NCBI GenBank assembly: GCA_009785335.1
Contig: WQWM01000003.1
Coordinates: forward strand, 1 to 64,000
Length of the DNA: 64,000 bases
Reading direction: 5' to 3'
From: Oscillospiraceae bacterium
GTDB taxonomy: Bacteria; Bacillota; Clostridia; Oscillospirales; Acutalibacteraceae
Part shown: piece by piece, positions 21,726-29,892 of the stretch
Position numbering within the stretch: the stretch's first letter is position 1
How the letters are laid out: every line of letters begins with the position of its first letter
Translations under genes and position numbers: made by a program
Notes under the pieces: generated by a model
What the model saw: only the letters and a program-made list of their open reading frames with translations
Databases searched by the model: none
Told to the model about the DNA's origin: nothing

Positions 21726-22157
21726 CTACAAACTGCCTGCCGCAGAAGACCAGTCTTCCTTAAACCACAGGCTGTAGCGCTCGGTGCTAAAACGTAAAAT
21801 CAGAAGATCCGGGTCCTCTGGGCCATCCCAAAGCTGTTGCATTGGCGAATCCAGAATCCACATATCTCGTTTAGTTTCAATGTCGGTGCATGCCTGCACA
21901 GTGCCAACAAGATTGATGTTGTATTCACTGGAGTTGATGCACACACAGGCCTTGTTGTTTTGGCTGATGCGCTGGCCATAGCCGCGGCTGATTCTGGTGG
22001 CAAAGGTGAGCCAGTTGATGCCGTCGGCCTTCACGATAGCGAAGGTTGCAGCCGAAGGGTAGCCGTTTTCGTCAATCAGTGAAAGCGCGGCATAGCCTTC
22101 CCAAACATAGCCTGTTTTTGCATTGATGAGTTCACTTGCGCGATTTATGACTTCCAA
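21726..22157 (-). CDS. Pyridoxamine 5'-phosphate oxidase-fold protein
   Basis: A 143-residue protein of the split-barrel FMN-binding/PPOX superfamily (general stress protein 26-like). Features are an N-terminal helix, then YAALSLIDENGYPSAAT, WLTFATRISRGYGQRI and VCINSSEYNINLVGTV. These proteins bind flavin, haem or F420; the cofactor cannot be inferred here. It lies 6 bases after the alarmone-synthetase-like gene, in the gyrase operon. Confidence 0.7.
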   Translation of the reverse strand: MEVINRASELINAKTGYVWEGYAALSLIDENGYPSAATFAIVKADGINWLTFATRISRGYGQRISQNNKACVCINSSEYNINLVGTVQACTDIETKRDMWILDSPMQQLWDGPEDPDLLILRFSTERYSLWFKEDWSSAAGSL

Positions 22158-22163
22158 AATGGC

Positions 22164-22742
22164 TTATCCTTTCGCTTGTTGTTTGTTTACAAAGCCTCTT
22201 TTGTGCAATTGGTGAGTTTGAATGTTACGCTCAACGTCGTTTTCGTCCCACAATTGCAATTCCCAAGGGAAGTAAAAGTTAGACTTATTCTTGAAATAAA
22301 TGTGCAGCCCACGATAATTATCTTTGTCACGAAAATACCAGTTTTTTAGCCCGAACTCGTCTTGCCAGTCGTCAAGCAAGTCTTGAATTTCTGCAATGTC
22401 ATCCGTGGTTAAAATCATGCGGGTGCCAAAAATGTCATTCATCCAATTGTTTACTGGGTATTTGTCGGCATTTTGGCTGTAGCGGTCGATTTTATCAAAG
22501 ATGCTTTCGGAAGTCTTCACGCGGTAATAGTAGGTGATATTTTCTAAATCATGCTTTACGAGATAATCATTGATGCTTTCGTGTAAGTTTAGGCGGTATT
22601 GCAAAATATGCTCAACAGGTACGGCGGTTTTGGAAAGATTGATTTTTTGCACCTTACCAGTTTCAAAATAATCTTTCGAATACTGCAAATGGATAGCGTT
22701 GATCACCGTAATGAGTTTTTTCGCTTTTTCGATATTGCTCAT
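22164..22742 (-). CDS. RelA/SpoT-domain (alarmone synthetase-like) protein
   Basis: A 192-residue single-domain RelA/SpoT homologue. The synthetase motifs are visible: R74-x-K76 with YRVKTSESIFDK, DIFGTR (103-108), YRGLH (143-147) and WELQLW with E161. No HD hydrolase, TGS or ACT domain is present. It could be a small alarmone synthetase or a toxin-type ToxSAS enzyme that modifies nucleotides or tRNA. The ATG at 22742 has GAGGTGG 6 bases upstream and is preferred over ATG 22751. It follows gyrB by 13 bases. Confidence 0.75.
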   Translation of the reverse strand: MSNIEKAKKLITVINAIHLQYSKDYFETGKVQKINLSKTAVPVEHILQYRLNLHESINDYLVKHDLENITYYYRVKTSESIFDKIDRYSQNADKYPVNNWMNDIFGTRMILTTDDIAEIQDLLDDWQDEFGLKNWYFRDKDNYRGLHIYFKNKSNFYFPWELQLWDENDVERNIQTHQLHKRGFVNKQQAKG

Positions 22743-22755
22743 TATTTCCACCTCA

Positions 22756-24711
22756 CTATATATCCAAGTTCTTCACTTTCTTCGCATTTTGCTCAATGAA
22801 CTCGCGGCGCGGCTCAACTTTGTCACCCATGAGGATGGAGAAAGTTTCGTCTGCTGCAATGGCATCTTCAAGTGTCACGCGCAAAATTGTGCGGAAAGAT
22901 GGGTCCATGGTGGTTTCCCAGATTTGGTCGGCGTCCATTTCACCAAGACCTTTATAGCGTTGGATATCGCAGCCTTCACCCATTTCGGCCAGCAGGGCAT
23001 CGCGCTCGGCGTCGCTGAAGGCATAGTGATGCTTGCGGCCGCGGCTCACGCGATACAGAGGAGGTTGCGCGATGTAAATGTAGCCCTCCTCCACAAGGGG
23101 GCGCAGATAGCGGAAAAAGAAGGTGAGCAACAGCGTGCGAATGTGCGCGCCGTCCACGTCGGCGTCGGCCATGATGATAACCTTGTGGTAACGCAATTTT
23201 TCAATGTTGAAGTCTTCGTCAATGCCGGTGCCCAGTGCGAGCACCACGGGAATGAGCTTTTCGTTGCCGATGACTTTATCCAGCCGCGCTTTTTCCACGT
23301 TGAGCATTTTGCCCCACAGCGGCAAAATAGCTTGATAGCGCGGATCGCGGCCCTTTTTGGCGGTACCACCAGCCGAGTCACCTTCCACGATATACAGCTC
23401 AGTGACTTCGGGGTTTTTCTCGGTGCAGTCTTGCAGTTTTCCGGGCAATGCGCCGCCCTCGCCGGTGCCAGCTTTTTTGCGGGCGAGATCGCGCGCTTTT
23501 CGGGCGGCTTCACGTGCACGGCTGGCATCCAGTGCTTTGCTGAAGATTGCTTTGGCAACACTGGGGTTTTCTTCAAAATGGGTCATGAGCTTGGCATACA
23601 CCATGTCGGACACAATCTTGGTCATGTCGGTGTTGCCCAGCTTGCCCTTGGTTTGGCCCTCAAATTGTGCGTCTGTGAGCTTGACGCTAATCACGGCTGT
23701 CAGGCCCTCGCGCACGTCGTCGCCGCTGAGATTTTTATCGTTGTCTTTGAGATACTTGAACTTGCGGCCGTAGTCGTTGAACACGCGGGTGAGTGCAAGC
23801 TTAAAGCCGTTCACGTGCGTGCCGCCGTCGCTGGTGTTGACGTTGTTGGCAAAGCTCAGCAGCAGCTCATTATAGCTGTCGTTGTATTGCAGGGCGACTT
23901 CGGCGCTTTTGTCGCCAACCACGGTGGTGAGGTGAATGGCTTCGTCGTGCAGGGGAGTGAGCCCGCGGTTGTTGTTGAGGAACTCTGCGAAGCTGGCGAT
24001 GCCGCCCACAAAGCAAAATTCTTTTTGAATGGGTTCGGCCTCAATGCGCAGGTCATCAAGGGTGATACGCAGACCTGCGTTGAGAAACGCACTTTCGCGC
24101 AAGCGGCGTTCGAGAATTTCAAATTCAAACACCGTTGTTTCGGTGAACACTTCTGGGTCAGGCTTAAAGGTGATGAGCGTGCCGGTTTGGTCGGTTTCGC
24201 CCACCACTTCCAATTCTGTGGCAATGTCTCCGCGCGCAAAGCGTTGGCGGTGGACTTTGCCGTCTTGGCTCACTTCCACCTCAAGCCATTCGCTCAGTGC
24301 GTTCACCACGCTGCTGCCCACGCCATGCAGGCCGCCGGACACTTTGTAGCCGCTGCCGCCGAATTTGCCGCCGGCGTGCAGCACGGTCAACACAACAGTG
24401 ACCGCAGGAATGCCCATTTTGTCGTGCATGCCCACGGGAATGCCGCGGCCGTTGTCGCGCACGGTGATGATATCGCCGGGCAGAATTTGCACATTCACTT
24501 GCGTGCAAAAGCCCGCCAATGCTTCGTCAATGGCGTTGTCTACGATTTCATATACCAGGTGATGCAGCCCGCGCGGTCCCGTTGAGCCGATGTACATGCC
24601 CGGACGTTTGCGCACGGCTTGCAGGCCCTCAAGCACCTGAATGGAATCTTCGTCATAAGTTTCGGTTACAGCGGTGTTTAGCTGCAGTTCTTGTTCATCC
24701 AATGGGGTCAT
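22756..24711 (-). CDS. gyrB: DNA gyrase subunit B
   Basis: A 651-residue ATPase subunit of gyrase. The GHKL ATP site is at [15 protein letters not shown] and GRGIPVG; the TOPRIM residues are in [10 protein letters not shown] and [11 protein letters not shown]; the tail contains [12 protein letters not shown]. Length is typical. The listed ATG overlaps the GGAGG itself, so TTG at 24702 (codon 4), 8 bases downstream of that SD, may be the true start. It overlaps the end of the Uma2 copy C gene, so translation is coupled. Confidence 0.96.
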   Translation of the reverse strand: MTPLDEQELQLNTAVTETYDEDSIQVLEGLQAVRKRPGMYIGSTGPRGLHHLVYEIVDNAIDEALAGFCTQVNVQILPGDIITVRDNGRGIPVGMHDKMGIPAVTVVLTVLHAGGKFGGSGYKVSGGLHGVGSSVVNALSEWLEVEVSQDGKVHRQRFARGDIATELEVVGETDQTGTLITFKPDPEVFTETTVFEFEILERRLRESAFLNAGLRITLDDLRIEAEPIQKEFCFVGGIASFAEFLNNNRGLTPLHDEAIHLTTVVGDKSAEVALQYNDSYNELLLSFANNVNTSDGGTHVNGFKLALTRVFNDYGRKFKYLKDNDKNLSGDDVREGLTAVISVKLTDAQFEGQTKGKLGNTDMTKIVSDMVYAKLMTHFEENPSVAKAIFSKALDASRAREAARKARDLARKKAGTGEGGALPGKLQDCTEKNPEVTELYIVEGDSAGGTAKKGRDPRYQAILPLWGKMLNVEKARLDKVIGNEKLIPVVLALGTGIDEDFNIEKLRYHKVIIMADADVDGAHIRTLLLTFFFRYLRPLVEEGYIYIAQPPLYRVSRGRKHHYAFSDAERDALLAEMGEGCDIQRYKGLGEMDADQIWETTMDPSFRTILRVTLEDAIAADETFSILMGDKVEPRREFIEQNAKKVKNLDI

Positions 24712-25291
24712 CCTCCGTGGGTGTTTCTTCAGTGGGGAAAATGCTGCTTAGAACAAAGTTTAAGCCGGGCAGCACGGTACAGGGCAGGTTGTCTTGCGCG
24801 TGATACATCATGATGTAGTAGCGATTTTCTTCCAGCAGGCAAACCTGCACCAGTTGGTTTTCGGGGTCAACGATCCAATATTCACGCACACCTGCGCGGT
24901 AATACTGGTTGAATTTGAAGTAGCGATCGTGACGTTGATTGCCGGGTGAAAGCACTTCAATGATTAAGTCAGGCGCGCCATTGCAGCCGTTGTTGTCTAA
25001 CTTGTCTTGGTCGCAAATTACGCTCAGGTCAGGGCGAAACACCATTTGTTTGTTGCGTTGGCGTTGCGGAAATAGTCGCACATTAATGTCTTGATATACT
25101 TTGCATTGCCGCCCATTAAGGTGCTCGCGCAGCGCGATGTAAATGTCGCCGCAGATTTCTTGGTGGCGCGGTGTGGGTGCGGACATCGCGTGGGGCAGCC
25201 CATCCACCAGCTCATAGCGGCTATCGCTATTCCACGTTAGATAATCTTCGTAGGTATAATACTCACGCACTCGTGCTAAGTTATCTTGCAT
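24695..25291 (-). CDS. Uma2 (DUF820) family PD-(D/E)XK protein, copy C
   Basis: A 198-residue third Uma2 paralogue, upstream of and overlapping gyrB. Landmarks are [36 protein letters not shown] and [13 protein letters not shown]. The start is ATG 25291 with GGAGG 4-5 bases upstream; the longer in-frame reading to 25441 has no SD and runs antiparallel through the preceding gene. All three Uma2 genes here begin MQDNLAR, so they derive from one local ancestor. Confidence 0.8.
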   Translation of the reverse strand: MQDNLARVREYYTYEDYLTWNSDSRYELVDGLPHAMSAPTPRHQEICGDIYIALREHLNGRQCKVYQDINVRLFPQRQRNKQMVFRPDLSVICDQDKLDNNGCNGAPDLIIEVLSPGNQRHDRYFKFNQYYRAGVREYWIVDPENQLVQVCLLEENRYYIMMYHAQDNLPCTVLPGLNFVLSSIFPTEETPTEDDPIG

Positions 25292-25314
25292 AGCGACCTC
25301 CTCGGTCAATTTAG

Positions 25315-26166
25315 CTATTTCTGCCCCGGCACTTGTCCGCTCATCAGTTGTTGCAGCATGCCCGGTTTTTTCTCTTTTTTCGGGCGATAGATAGGCGGGT
25401 GTTCTAAGCGTTTGCAGGCGTTTTTGCCGCTGGAGCTGCACAGGTATTTATTCACCTGCACGGCCACCGGGCGCAGATCGTCGCTGAGATAATCCAGACA
25501 GTCGGCCAGTTGTATGGCGGAAAAGCTGCCCAGGATTGTGACGCAAACAGTGCTTTGTGCCTCGTTCATGCCGTTTTCATACACATCGTTGAACAGGTTA
25601 AACACGCGCTTGAGCAGCACTTTGTCTTTTTGTTGCAGGCTTTGCAGCACAGCAGGCGTGCCGTGTTTGGTGAAAAATTCGTCGGCCAAGAATTCGCCGT
25701 AGTGCTCATAGTTGTCTTTGAATTCCGCACGCAAATCGGTGTAAATGCCCGTGAAGCTGTTGCCCAGCGCAAGGCAGTCGTAATAGGCATCGCCTTTTTT
25801 GATGGCACTTTTGCTAATGCTTTTTGGGGGCGGCTTTTTGCCTGCGGCAGAGGGCTTATAAGATTCTTTGTTGAACTTGCGCGTGATGTTTTCCGCCAAA
25901 ACGCCGCCCCAGAAAGTCAGGTCGCGGTCGGTGGCGGTGTTGAGTTCTAACAAGCCTGCGCTGAGGTTGGTGAACTCGCCGTCGGCGTCGTTGCTGTGTT
26001 CGAGCGTCACGCGGTCGTCGGCCAGCACAAGGTGCAGCACGCCTTCTTCACCAGCGAAGATGGCGGTGTTGGTTTCAGTTGATTTTTGCTGGGCAAACCC
26101 GGCTTTTTGCAGCGCGGGCAGCATGATTTTGGTTAACGTTTGCAGGGCGGTGGTTTCAGTAAGCAT
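25315..26166 (-). CDS. Hypothetical protein, first gene of gyrase operon
   Basis: A 283-residue soluble protein I do not recognise. The N-terminal half is beta-rich and short-repeated. A Lys/Pro-rich linker (KKPPPKSISK) near residues 110-120 joins it to a helical C-terminal half that ends in a basic, Met/Gln-rich tail. A strong promoter (26199-26227) and GAAAGGA SD precede ATG 26166. It is followed 23 bases later by Uma2 copy C and gyrB, so it shares their transcript. Confidence 0.65.
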   Translation of the reverse strand: MLTETTALQTLTKIMLPALQKAGFAQQKSTETNTAIFAGEEGVLHLVLADDRVTLEHSNDADGEFTNLSAGLLELNTATDRDLTFWGGVLAENITRKFNKESYKPSAAGKKPPPKSISKSAIKKGDAYYDCLALGNSFTGIYTDLRAEFKDNYEHYGEFLADEFFTKHGTPAVLQSLQQKDKVLLKRVFNLFNDVYENGMNEAQSTVCVTILGSFSAIQLADCLDYLSDDLRPVAVQVNKYLCSSSGKNACKRLEHPPIYRPKKEKKPGMLQQLMSGQVPGQK

Positions 26167-26198
26167 AAGCTTTCCTTTCGCGTGTTTATAACATTACT

Positions 26199-26227
26199 AT
26201 TATAACACAAAACGCAGCGCATTGCAA
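26199..26227 (-). promoter_or_regulatory. Promoter of the gyrase operon
   Basis: On the minus strand TTGCAA, 17 bases, then TATAAT, about 30 bases upstream of ATG 26166. It is probably the main promoter for the genes from 26166 to gyrA. Confidence 0.8.
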
Positions 26228-26245
26228 GCTTTAGTTGCATAAAAG

Positions 26246-26274
26246 CCAAAAAAGACCGAGATATTTTCTCGGTC
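26246..26274 (-). terminator. Intrinsic terminator after the WG-repeat gene
   Basis: On the minus strand GACCGAG, a 7-base loop, CTCGGTC and then TTTTTT, 24 bases past the stop at 26298. Confidence 0.85.
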
Positions 26275-26297
26275 GTGTGTTTGTGTTGGTGGTGCGG

Positions 26298-27212
26298 TTA
26301 AAAATTCGCTGCTGTTGCGGTGATATCGAGGATGCCGTAGCGGCCATTGTGGCGTGCGAAGGCGGTGTGTTGGTCGATGAATCGGATGTGTTCGAAGCGC
26401 GTGGGAATAATCGCTTGACCATATTGATTAATGAACTGCCATGTGTTACCTTGCCGTGCGGCGAAGATTTCATTACCTGTACCACGAGTTAAACTATCAA
26501 ACCATGGACTGATGGGTTGACGATTTTCAAAAATGGCATAGCGACCAGAAAAAGCCTCGGGAAGTAAGCCCCAAGAGCGTTCATCCCATGGGCTGCGCAA
26601 GGTTGAGTCTACTTGTTGCATAATCGTGCGGTTGCTGATGGATTCAAACCAGCGATGCGCACTGTCTGCGATTTCATCACGGGTTTGCGACTCACCTCGC
26701 CAGTCGAGCAATACAGCGAACACGCTTTGTTCAAAGTCGTCCACGGGATGCAGACCAATGCCGAAGTCGTAGCCATCGCCCAAATGTGAATTACCAATCA
26801 GCGACAGTTGCGGGTCATAAACCAGCCAGCCGCCACCCAAGCCGTGACCGCTGATATATCGCTCGCCCGTTAGTTGCCCTGTGATTGGACAAATCACGCG
26901 CCAATGACCATCCATAAACATGCCGCAACATTGGTGCACATTCTCGAATTCCAACGCAGGTGCAATCCGCCACACCACGCCGTCGATGGTCACAGGCGGG
27001 GGCAACTGCACGGTGGTGGCAGCTTCGGTTGTTGTTTCTTCTTCAACAGTGGTGTAATATTCTGTGGTGGTTTCTTCGAATTCGGTAGTGTAGTCGTCGT
27101 TGCCTTCTGATGGCGTGCGATTGCCAAGCATGGGTACAACCAACAGCACCGTAAGCCCAAGCAACACAACAGCCAACACTGCGGCGATGATAATCAGCAT
27201 GTGTTTTTTCAT
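26298..27212 (-). CDS. Membrane-anchored WG-repeat protein, paralogue 1
   Basis: A 304-residue protein with an N-terminal anchor helix (MKKHMLIIIAAVLAVVLLG...), a Thr/Glu-rich stalk (TTEFEETTTEYYTTVEEETT), then a globular domain. Its C-terminus reads WQFINQYGQAIIPTRFEHI and RYGILDI, a WG-repeat signature. The paralogue at 53253 has the same layout and shares long matching segments. ATG 27212 has AAGGAGG 9 bases upstream. Its promoter has a palindrome also found before the paralogue. Function unknown; exposed outside the cell by inference. Confidence 0.75.
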   Translation of the reverse strand: MKKHMLIIIAAVLAVVLLGLTVLLVVPMLGNRTPSEGNDDYTTEFEETTTEYYTTVEEETTTEAATTVQLPPPVTIDGVVWRIAPALEFENVHQCCGMFMDGHWRVICPITGQLTGERYISGHGLGGGWLVYDPQLSLIGNSHLGDGYDFGIGLHPVDDFEQSVFAVLLDWRGESQTRDEIADSAHRWFESISNRTIMQQVDSTLRSPWDERSWGLLPEAFSGRYAIFENRQPISPWFDSLTRGTGNEIFAARQGNTWQFINQYGQAIIPTRFEHIRFIDQHTAFARHNGRYGILDITATAANF

Positions 27213-27234
27213 ACGCAAAGCCCTCCTTGTCACC

Positions 27235-27279
27235 AGTATAGCACATGTTGCGGCGAAAGTAAAGTTACAATGTTGTAAC
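27235..27279 (-). promoter_or_regulatory. Promoter with adjoining palindromic operator
   Basis: On the minus strand the palindrome GTTACAACATTGTAAC (27264-27279) directly abuts a -35 box TTTACT (27258-27263), followed by 17 bases and TATACT (27235-27240). The palindrome together with its flanks (ATAG before, TTTAC after) recurs before the paralogue at 53253, which supports a shared regulator. Confidence 0.75.
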
Positions 27280-27319
27280 TATTTTCGTCGCTTCGCTGTG
27301 CCCTATCATAGCGGGAGTG

Positions 27320-28150
27320 TTACTCTCTTGCCCAAAGCAGCCGTGCAAGCCCTTCGGCTTCGGCGGTGAGGGGGTCTTCCAAAGCCAAGAATGCACGCCA
27401 TCTTCGATAAGGTACGAAGTATACGTGCGTTGTTTGAAGGTGCTCGGTTGGAATGAGTGGGGGCAGGTCTTGTATTGTATCGATACAATCTTGAAAGCAA
27501 TTAACGTTAGCGCAGCAACCGCTCAAATCTGCCGCATACTCTGGGTCAATTCTGTAAACGCTGTTTTCTAACAATGCACCATGAAAGATAAAACCATCCC
27601 CAACAGGAAATAGCCTGTTGGTAAAATTGTGCAACAGCAATTCATAGCTCGTCAGAAAGATGACCTGTTGGGTTTCTCGCGCCCCTTGCTCGTTGTAAGC
27701 CCAACCAGTTATCACATTGTGTATTACCCATTCGTCTGCGTTGGGGATGGGCACGCGGCTTTGCAACACCGTTTGAAAATGATAGTGCACGATACTGCCT
27801 GGCATGTGGAAGCTTGCCGTGCTGATGTCCGCCGGTGTCACTTCAAGGGGAACTCGTATAACAACGCTAAGCCCCAGTGTGCCAGCAAAAACCGCGACTA
27901 CAACCCCAATTGATGTCAACGCAACTAGTAGCTTTTTCCAACGCATTCGATCTTTAAGTTTTCTCAGAGATTGCTCTGCGCAGGGTGATGCCTCGGGCTC
28001 CGCTTGCATGGCGGTCAGTTGCGCTTGGCAAGCTTCGCAGTTTTGCAAGTGCGCCTGTACCAACGCGTGGCTGTCTTCACTGGTGAGCTCTTCGGCATAA
28101 AGCGGCAGCAAATCGCGCACCACAGCGCAGCTTAGTGTTTGCTCAGTCAT
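27320..28150 (-). CDS. Anti-sigma factor with zinc-finger (ZAS-like) N-terminus
   Basis: A 276-residue single-pass membrane protein. The cytoplasmic N-terminus holds HLQNCEACQ (H-x3-C-x2-C), the zinc-binding anti-sigma motif, and one transmembrane helix follows at about 75-97 (LLVALTSIGVVVAVFAG). The extracytoplasmic domain of about 170 residues contains CCANVNC. ATG 28150 overlaps the sigma gene stop by 8 bases, so the pair is translationally coupled. It is expected to hold the ECF sigma inactive until a surface signal. Confidence 0.8.
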   Translation of the reverse strand: MTEQTLSCAVVRDLLPLYAEELTSEDSHALVQAHLQNCEACQAQLTAMQAEPEASPCAEQSLRKLKDRMRWKKLLVALTSIGVVVAVFAGTLGLSVVIRVPLEVTPADISTASFHMPGSIVHYHFQTVLQSRVPIPNADEWVIHNVITGWAYNEQGARETQQVIFLTSYELLLHNFTNRLFPVGDGFIFHGALLENSVYRIDPEYAADLSGCCANVNCFQDCIDTIQDLPPLIPTEHLQTTHVYFVPYRRWRAFLALEDPLTAEAEGLARLLWARE

Positions 28151-28634
28151 GATAATCCTCCATTTGTGCGTAGATTTTTTGCTTGGCACGGTGGTACGTG
28201 ACACGTGCCCAAGTTTCGGTTTTGCCAAACAGCCGACCAATTTGCGCAAAAGGCAGCTCGCCAAACACGCGCAGCGAAAACACTTCTTTGTATGGCTCGG
28301 GCATGGCGTGCAGCAGCTCGTGCAATCGCCAGGTTGCATCGCGGTTTTCCAGCACAATGGCAGGCGGAGTTGCGCTGTTTTGCGGTTCGGGCAGTCCATC
28401 AAGATGGGTCATTCGGCGATACTTGCGATGATGTGAACGCCATGTGTTTTTTGCAATGGTGCATAGCCAAGCCTGCAAATTTTCACGTTCATCATAGCGA
28501 TTGAGTGCTTTGAGTGCCTTGAAAAATGTATCTGCGGTGAGTTCTTCGGCAAGGTGGTCGTTGCCGGTTAAACGCCGTGCATAGGAGAACACCAGCGCAA
28601 AATATTGGCGATAGATGGTTTCAAATTCGTCCAT
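28143..28634 (-). CDS. ECF-type RNA polymerase sigma factor
   Basis: A 163-residue sigma-70 family protein with region 2 (YRQYFALVFSYARRLTGN, then AEELTADTFFKAL) and region 4 (MPEPYKEVFSLRVFGELPF, AQIGRLFGKTETWARV). Only sigma2 and sigma4 are present, as in the ECF class. It has AAGGAGG 7 bases before ATG 28634 and is coupled to the membrane anti-sigma gene. Its regulon is unknown. Confidence 0.88.
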   Translation of the reverse strand: MDEFETIYRQYFALVFSYARRLTGNDHLAEELTADTFFKALKALNRYDERENLQAWLCTIAKNTWRSHHRKYRRMTHLDGLPEPQNSATPPAIVLENRDATWRLHELLHAMPEPYKEVFSLRVFGELPFAQIGRLFGKTETWARVTYHRAKQKIYAQMEDYHD

Positions 28635-28691
28635 AGCAGACCTCCTTGAAGATATAGTGAATTAGTTTGAAAAGGGTTCTGCGGAAACGAG

Positions 28692-28866
28692 TTTATCGCT
28701 CCGCGAGCCTTCCTCAGACGCACCCGAGGTGCGCCAGCTCCTTCCAGAGGAAGGGAGCTAAGATTTAAGGATAAAACGCTCAAAACCTTAAGCAACAAGC
28801 CCTAGCTCCTTCCTCTGGAAGGAGCTGACCGCGCCGCGCGGGCTGAGGAAGGCTCGCGGAGCGACA
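28692..28866. repeat. Two family A units in inverted orientation
   Basis: A family A unit at about 28692-28764 (core CGCACCCGAGGTGCG) faces a reverse copy at about 28799-28866 (core GACCGCGCCGCGCGG). As a pair they form a long imperfect inverted repeat of about 175 bases. Together with short spacers they fill the gene-free interval 28635-28926. Confidence 0.85.
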
Positions 28867-28926
28867 ACAACCTTGTAGTTTGCATCTATAAAACGCGCCA
28901 ATCGGCATTTCGTTACAAATTCATGC

Positions 28927-28956
28927 AAAAAAAATGGCCAGCGCAATGCCAGCCAT
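28927..28956 (-). terminator. Intrinsic terminator of the microprotein gene
   Basis: On the minus strand ATGGCTGGC, 5 bases, GCTGGCCAT (two G-U pairs) and then eight T. It lies 16 bases past the stop at 28972. Confidence 0.8.
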
Positions 28957-28971
28957 ATTATTTATTCAGGT

Positions 28972-29133
28972 CTAACAACACCTAGAGGAGCTACAGCAGC
29001 CCCAGTTAGGTGGCCGACAGCAGTTGCGGTTGCAGTTGTTCCAGCTATTCCAGCAATTCCAACCGCTCCAGTTGCAATTATTCCAGCTATTGCAGTTATT
29101 CCAGCCGCTCCAGCCCCAGTTACATCCCCACAT
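28972..29133 (-). CDS. 53-residue Trp/Cys/Asn-rich microprotein
   Basis: A short reading frame beginning MWGCNWGWSGWNNCNSW, continuing in near-repeats (NNCNWSGWNCW, NSWNNCNRNCC) and ending PPNWGCCSSSRCC. It has 10 Trp and 11 Cys among 53 residues, with many Asn, Ser and Gly, and no hydrophobic leader. Three signs of a real gene: AAAGGTG 7 bases before the ATG at 29133, an intrinsic terminator right after the stop, and a consistent 10-11-codon W/N/C periodicity. I recognise no family. A metal-binding or disulfide-rich coat-type protein, or a modified-peptide precursor, are options; it could also be a low-complexity chance frame. Confidence 0.7.
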   Translation of the reverse strand: MWGCNWGWSGWNNCNSWNNCNWSGWNCWNSWNNCNRNCCRPPNWGCCSSSRCC

Positions 29134-29154
29134 ATTAATCACCTTTCGTTTTGG

Positions 29155-29193
29155 AAAAATGGACTTGCTGGTATATTATATGCGAGCAAGTCC
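29155..29193 (-). terminator. Terminator of the SDR gene with TATAAT in its loop
   Basis: On the minus strand GGACTTGCT, a 15-base loop, AGCAAGTCC, A and TTTTT, just after the stop of the SDR gene. The loop holds GCATATAATATACC, so a -10 box for the microprotein gene may be embedded in it; no good -35 box is seen. Confidence 0.65.
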
Positions 29194-29199
29194 AAGGTG

Positions 29200-29892
29200 T
29201 TACATGCCAAAGCCGCCATCTACGCCAAGCACTTGCCCGGTGACGTAGTGCGCGTGCTCGCTTGCGAAAAACGCCACGGCACGGGCGACATCCTCCGGTG
29301 TACCAAGACGACCGCAGGGGATTTGCGCGGCAAGTTCGGCGGAGTCAAGGTGGGCATTCATGGGGGTGTTGATGATGCCCGGTGCAACGCAGTTGATGGT
29401 GATGCCGCTGGGGGCGACTTCTTGCGCGAGGGCTTTTGTGAGACCAACCACCGCAGCTTTTGCGGCGCTGTAGGCCACTTCGCAGCTGGCACCCTGCACG
29501 CCCCACACGGAGGATATGTTGATGATGCGGCCTTGTTTTTGCGCAATCATGTGAGGCAGCGCGCGGCGGCAACAAAGGAACATCGCTCGCACATCGATGG
29601 CAAACAGGTGATCAAAGTCAGCAGTGGTGGTGTCGGTAATCAGCTGCTGTGGCAGGGCAATGCCTGCGTTGTTTACTAGTACATCAACGCCACCAAGGCG
29701 CTGCTCCGTTTGGTGGAACAGCGCCTCGATTTCGGTCTCGTTGCGTAAGTCGGCTTGTAAGCCATTGTGCACAGGTGTGTTGCAATAATGTCTTACCACA
29801 TGCATGCCTTGTGCCTGCAGCAGGTTTGCAATGGCACTGCCAATGGCACCGCTTGCGCCGGTGACTAATGCGATAGGTTGTCGGTTCATCAT
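29200..29892 (-). CDS. Short-chain dehydrogenase/reductase (FabG-like)
   Basis: A 230-residue NAD(P)-dependent oxidoreductase with the classical SDR motifs: TGASGAIG (cofactor loop), NNAG, the catalytic Ser in ISSVWG and the Tyr-x3-Lys in YSAAK, and PG near the C-terminus. It resembles 3-oxoacyl-ACP reductase, but without fatty acid genes nearby the substrate is uncertain. Its ATG shares a base with the stop of the upstream lipoprotein gene; a second ATG follows at once. Confidence 0.85.
   Translation of the reverse strand: MMNRQPIALVTGASGAIGSAIANLLQAQGMHVVRHYCNTPVHNGLQADLRNETEIEALFHQTEQRLGGVDVLVNNAGIALPQQLITDTTTADFDHLFAIDVRAMFLCCRRALPHMIAQKQGRIINISSVWGVQGASCEVAYSAAKAAVVGLTKALAQEVAPSGITINCVAPGIINTPMNAHLDSAELAAQIPCGRLGTPEDVARAVAFFASEHAHYVTGQVLGVDGGFGM

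Noticed and set aside
28151-28402. N-terminal extension of the anti-sigma factor
   Set aside because: It runs antiframe through the sigma factor gene; ATG 28150 overlaps the sigma stop as expected for coupling.
28981-29125. Regular short repeats that could be read as a CRISPR array
   Set aside because: The periodicity is protein-coding (W/N/C codons on the minus strand), unit length varies, and there are no spacers or cas genes.
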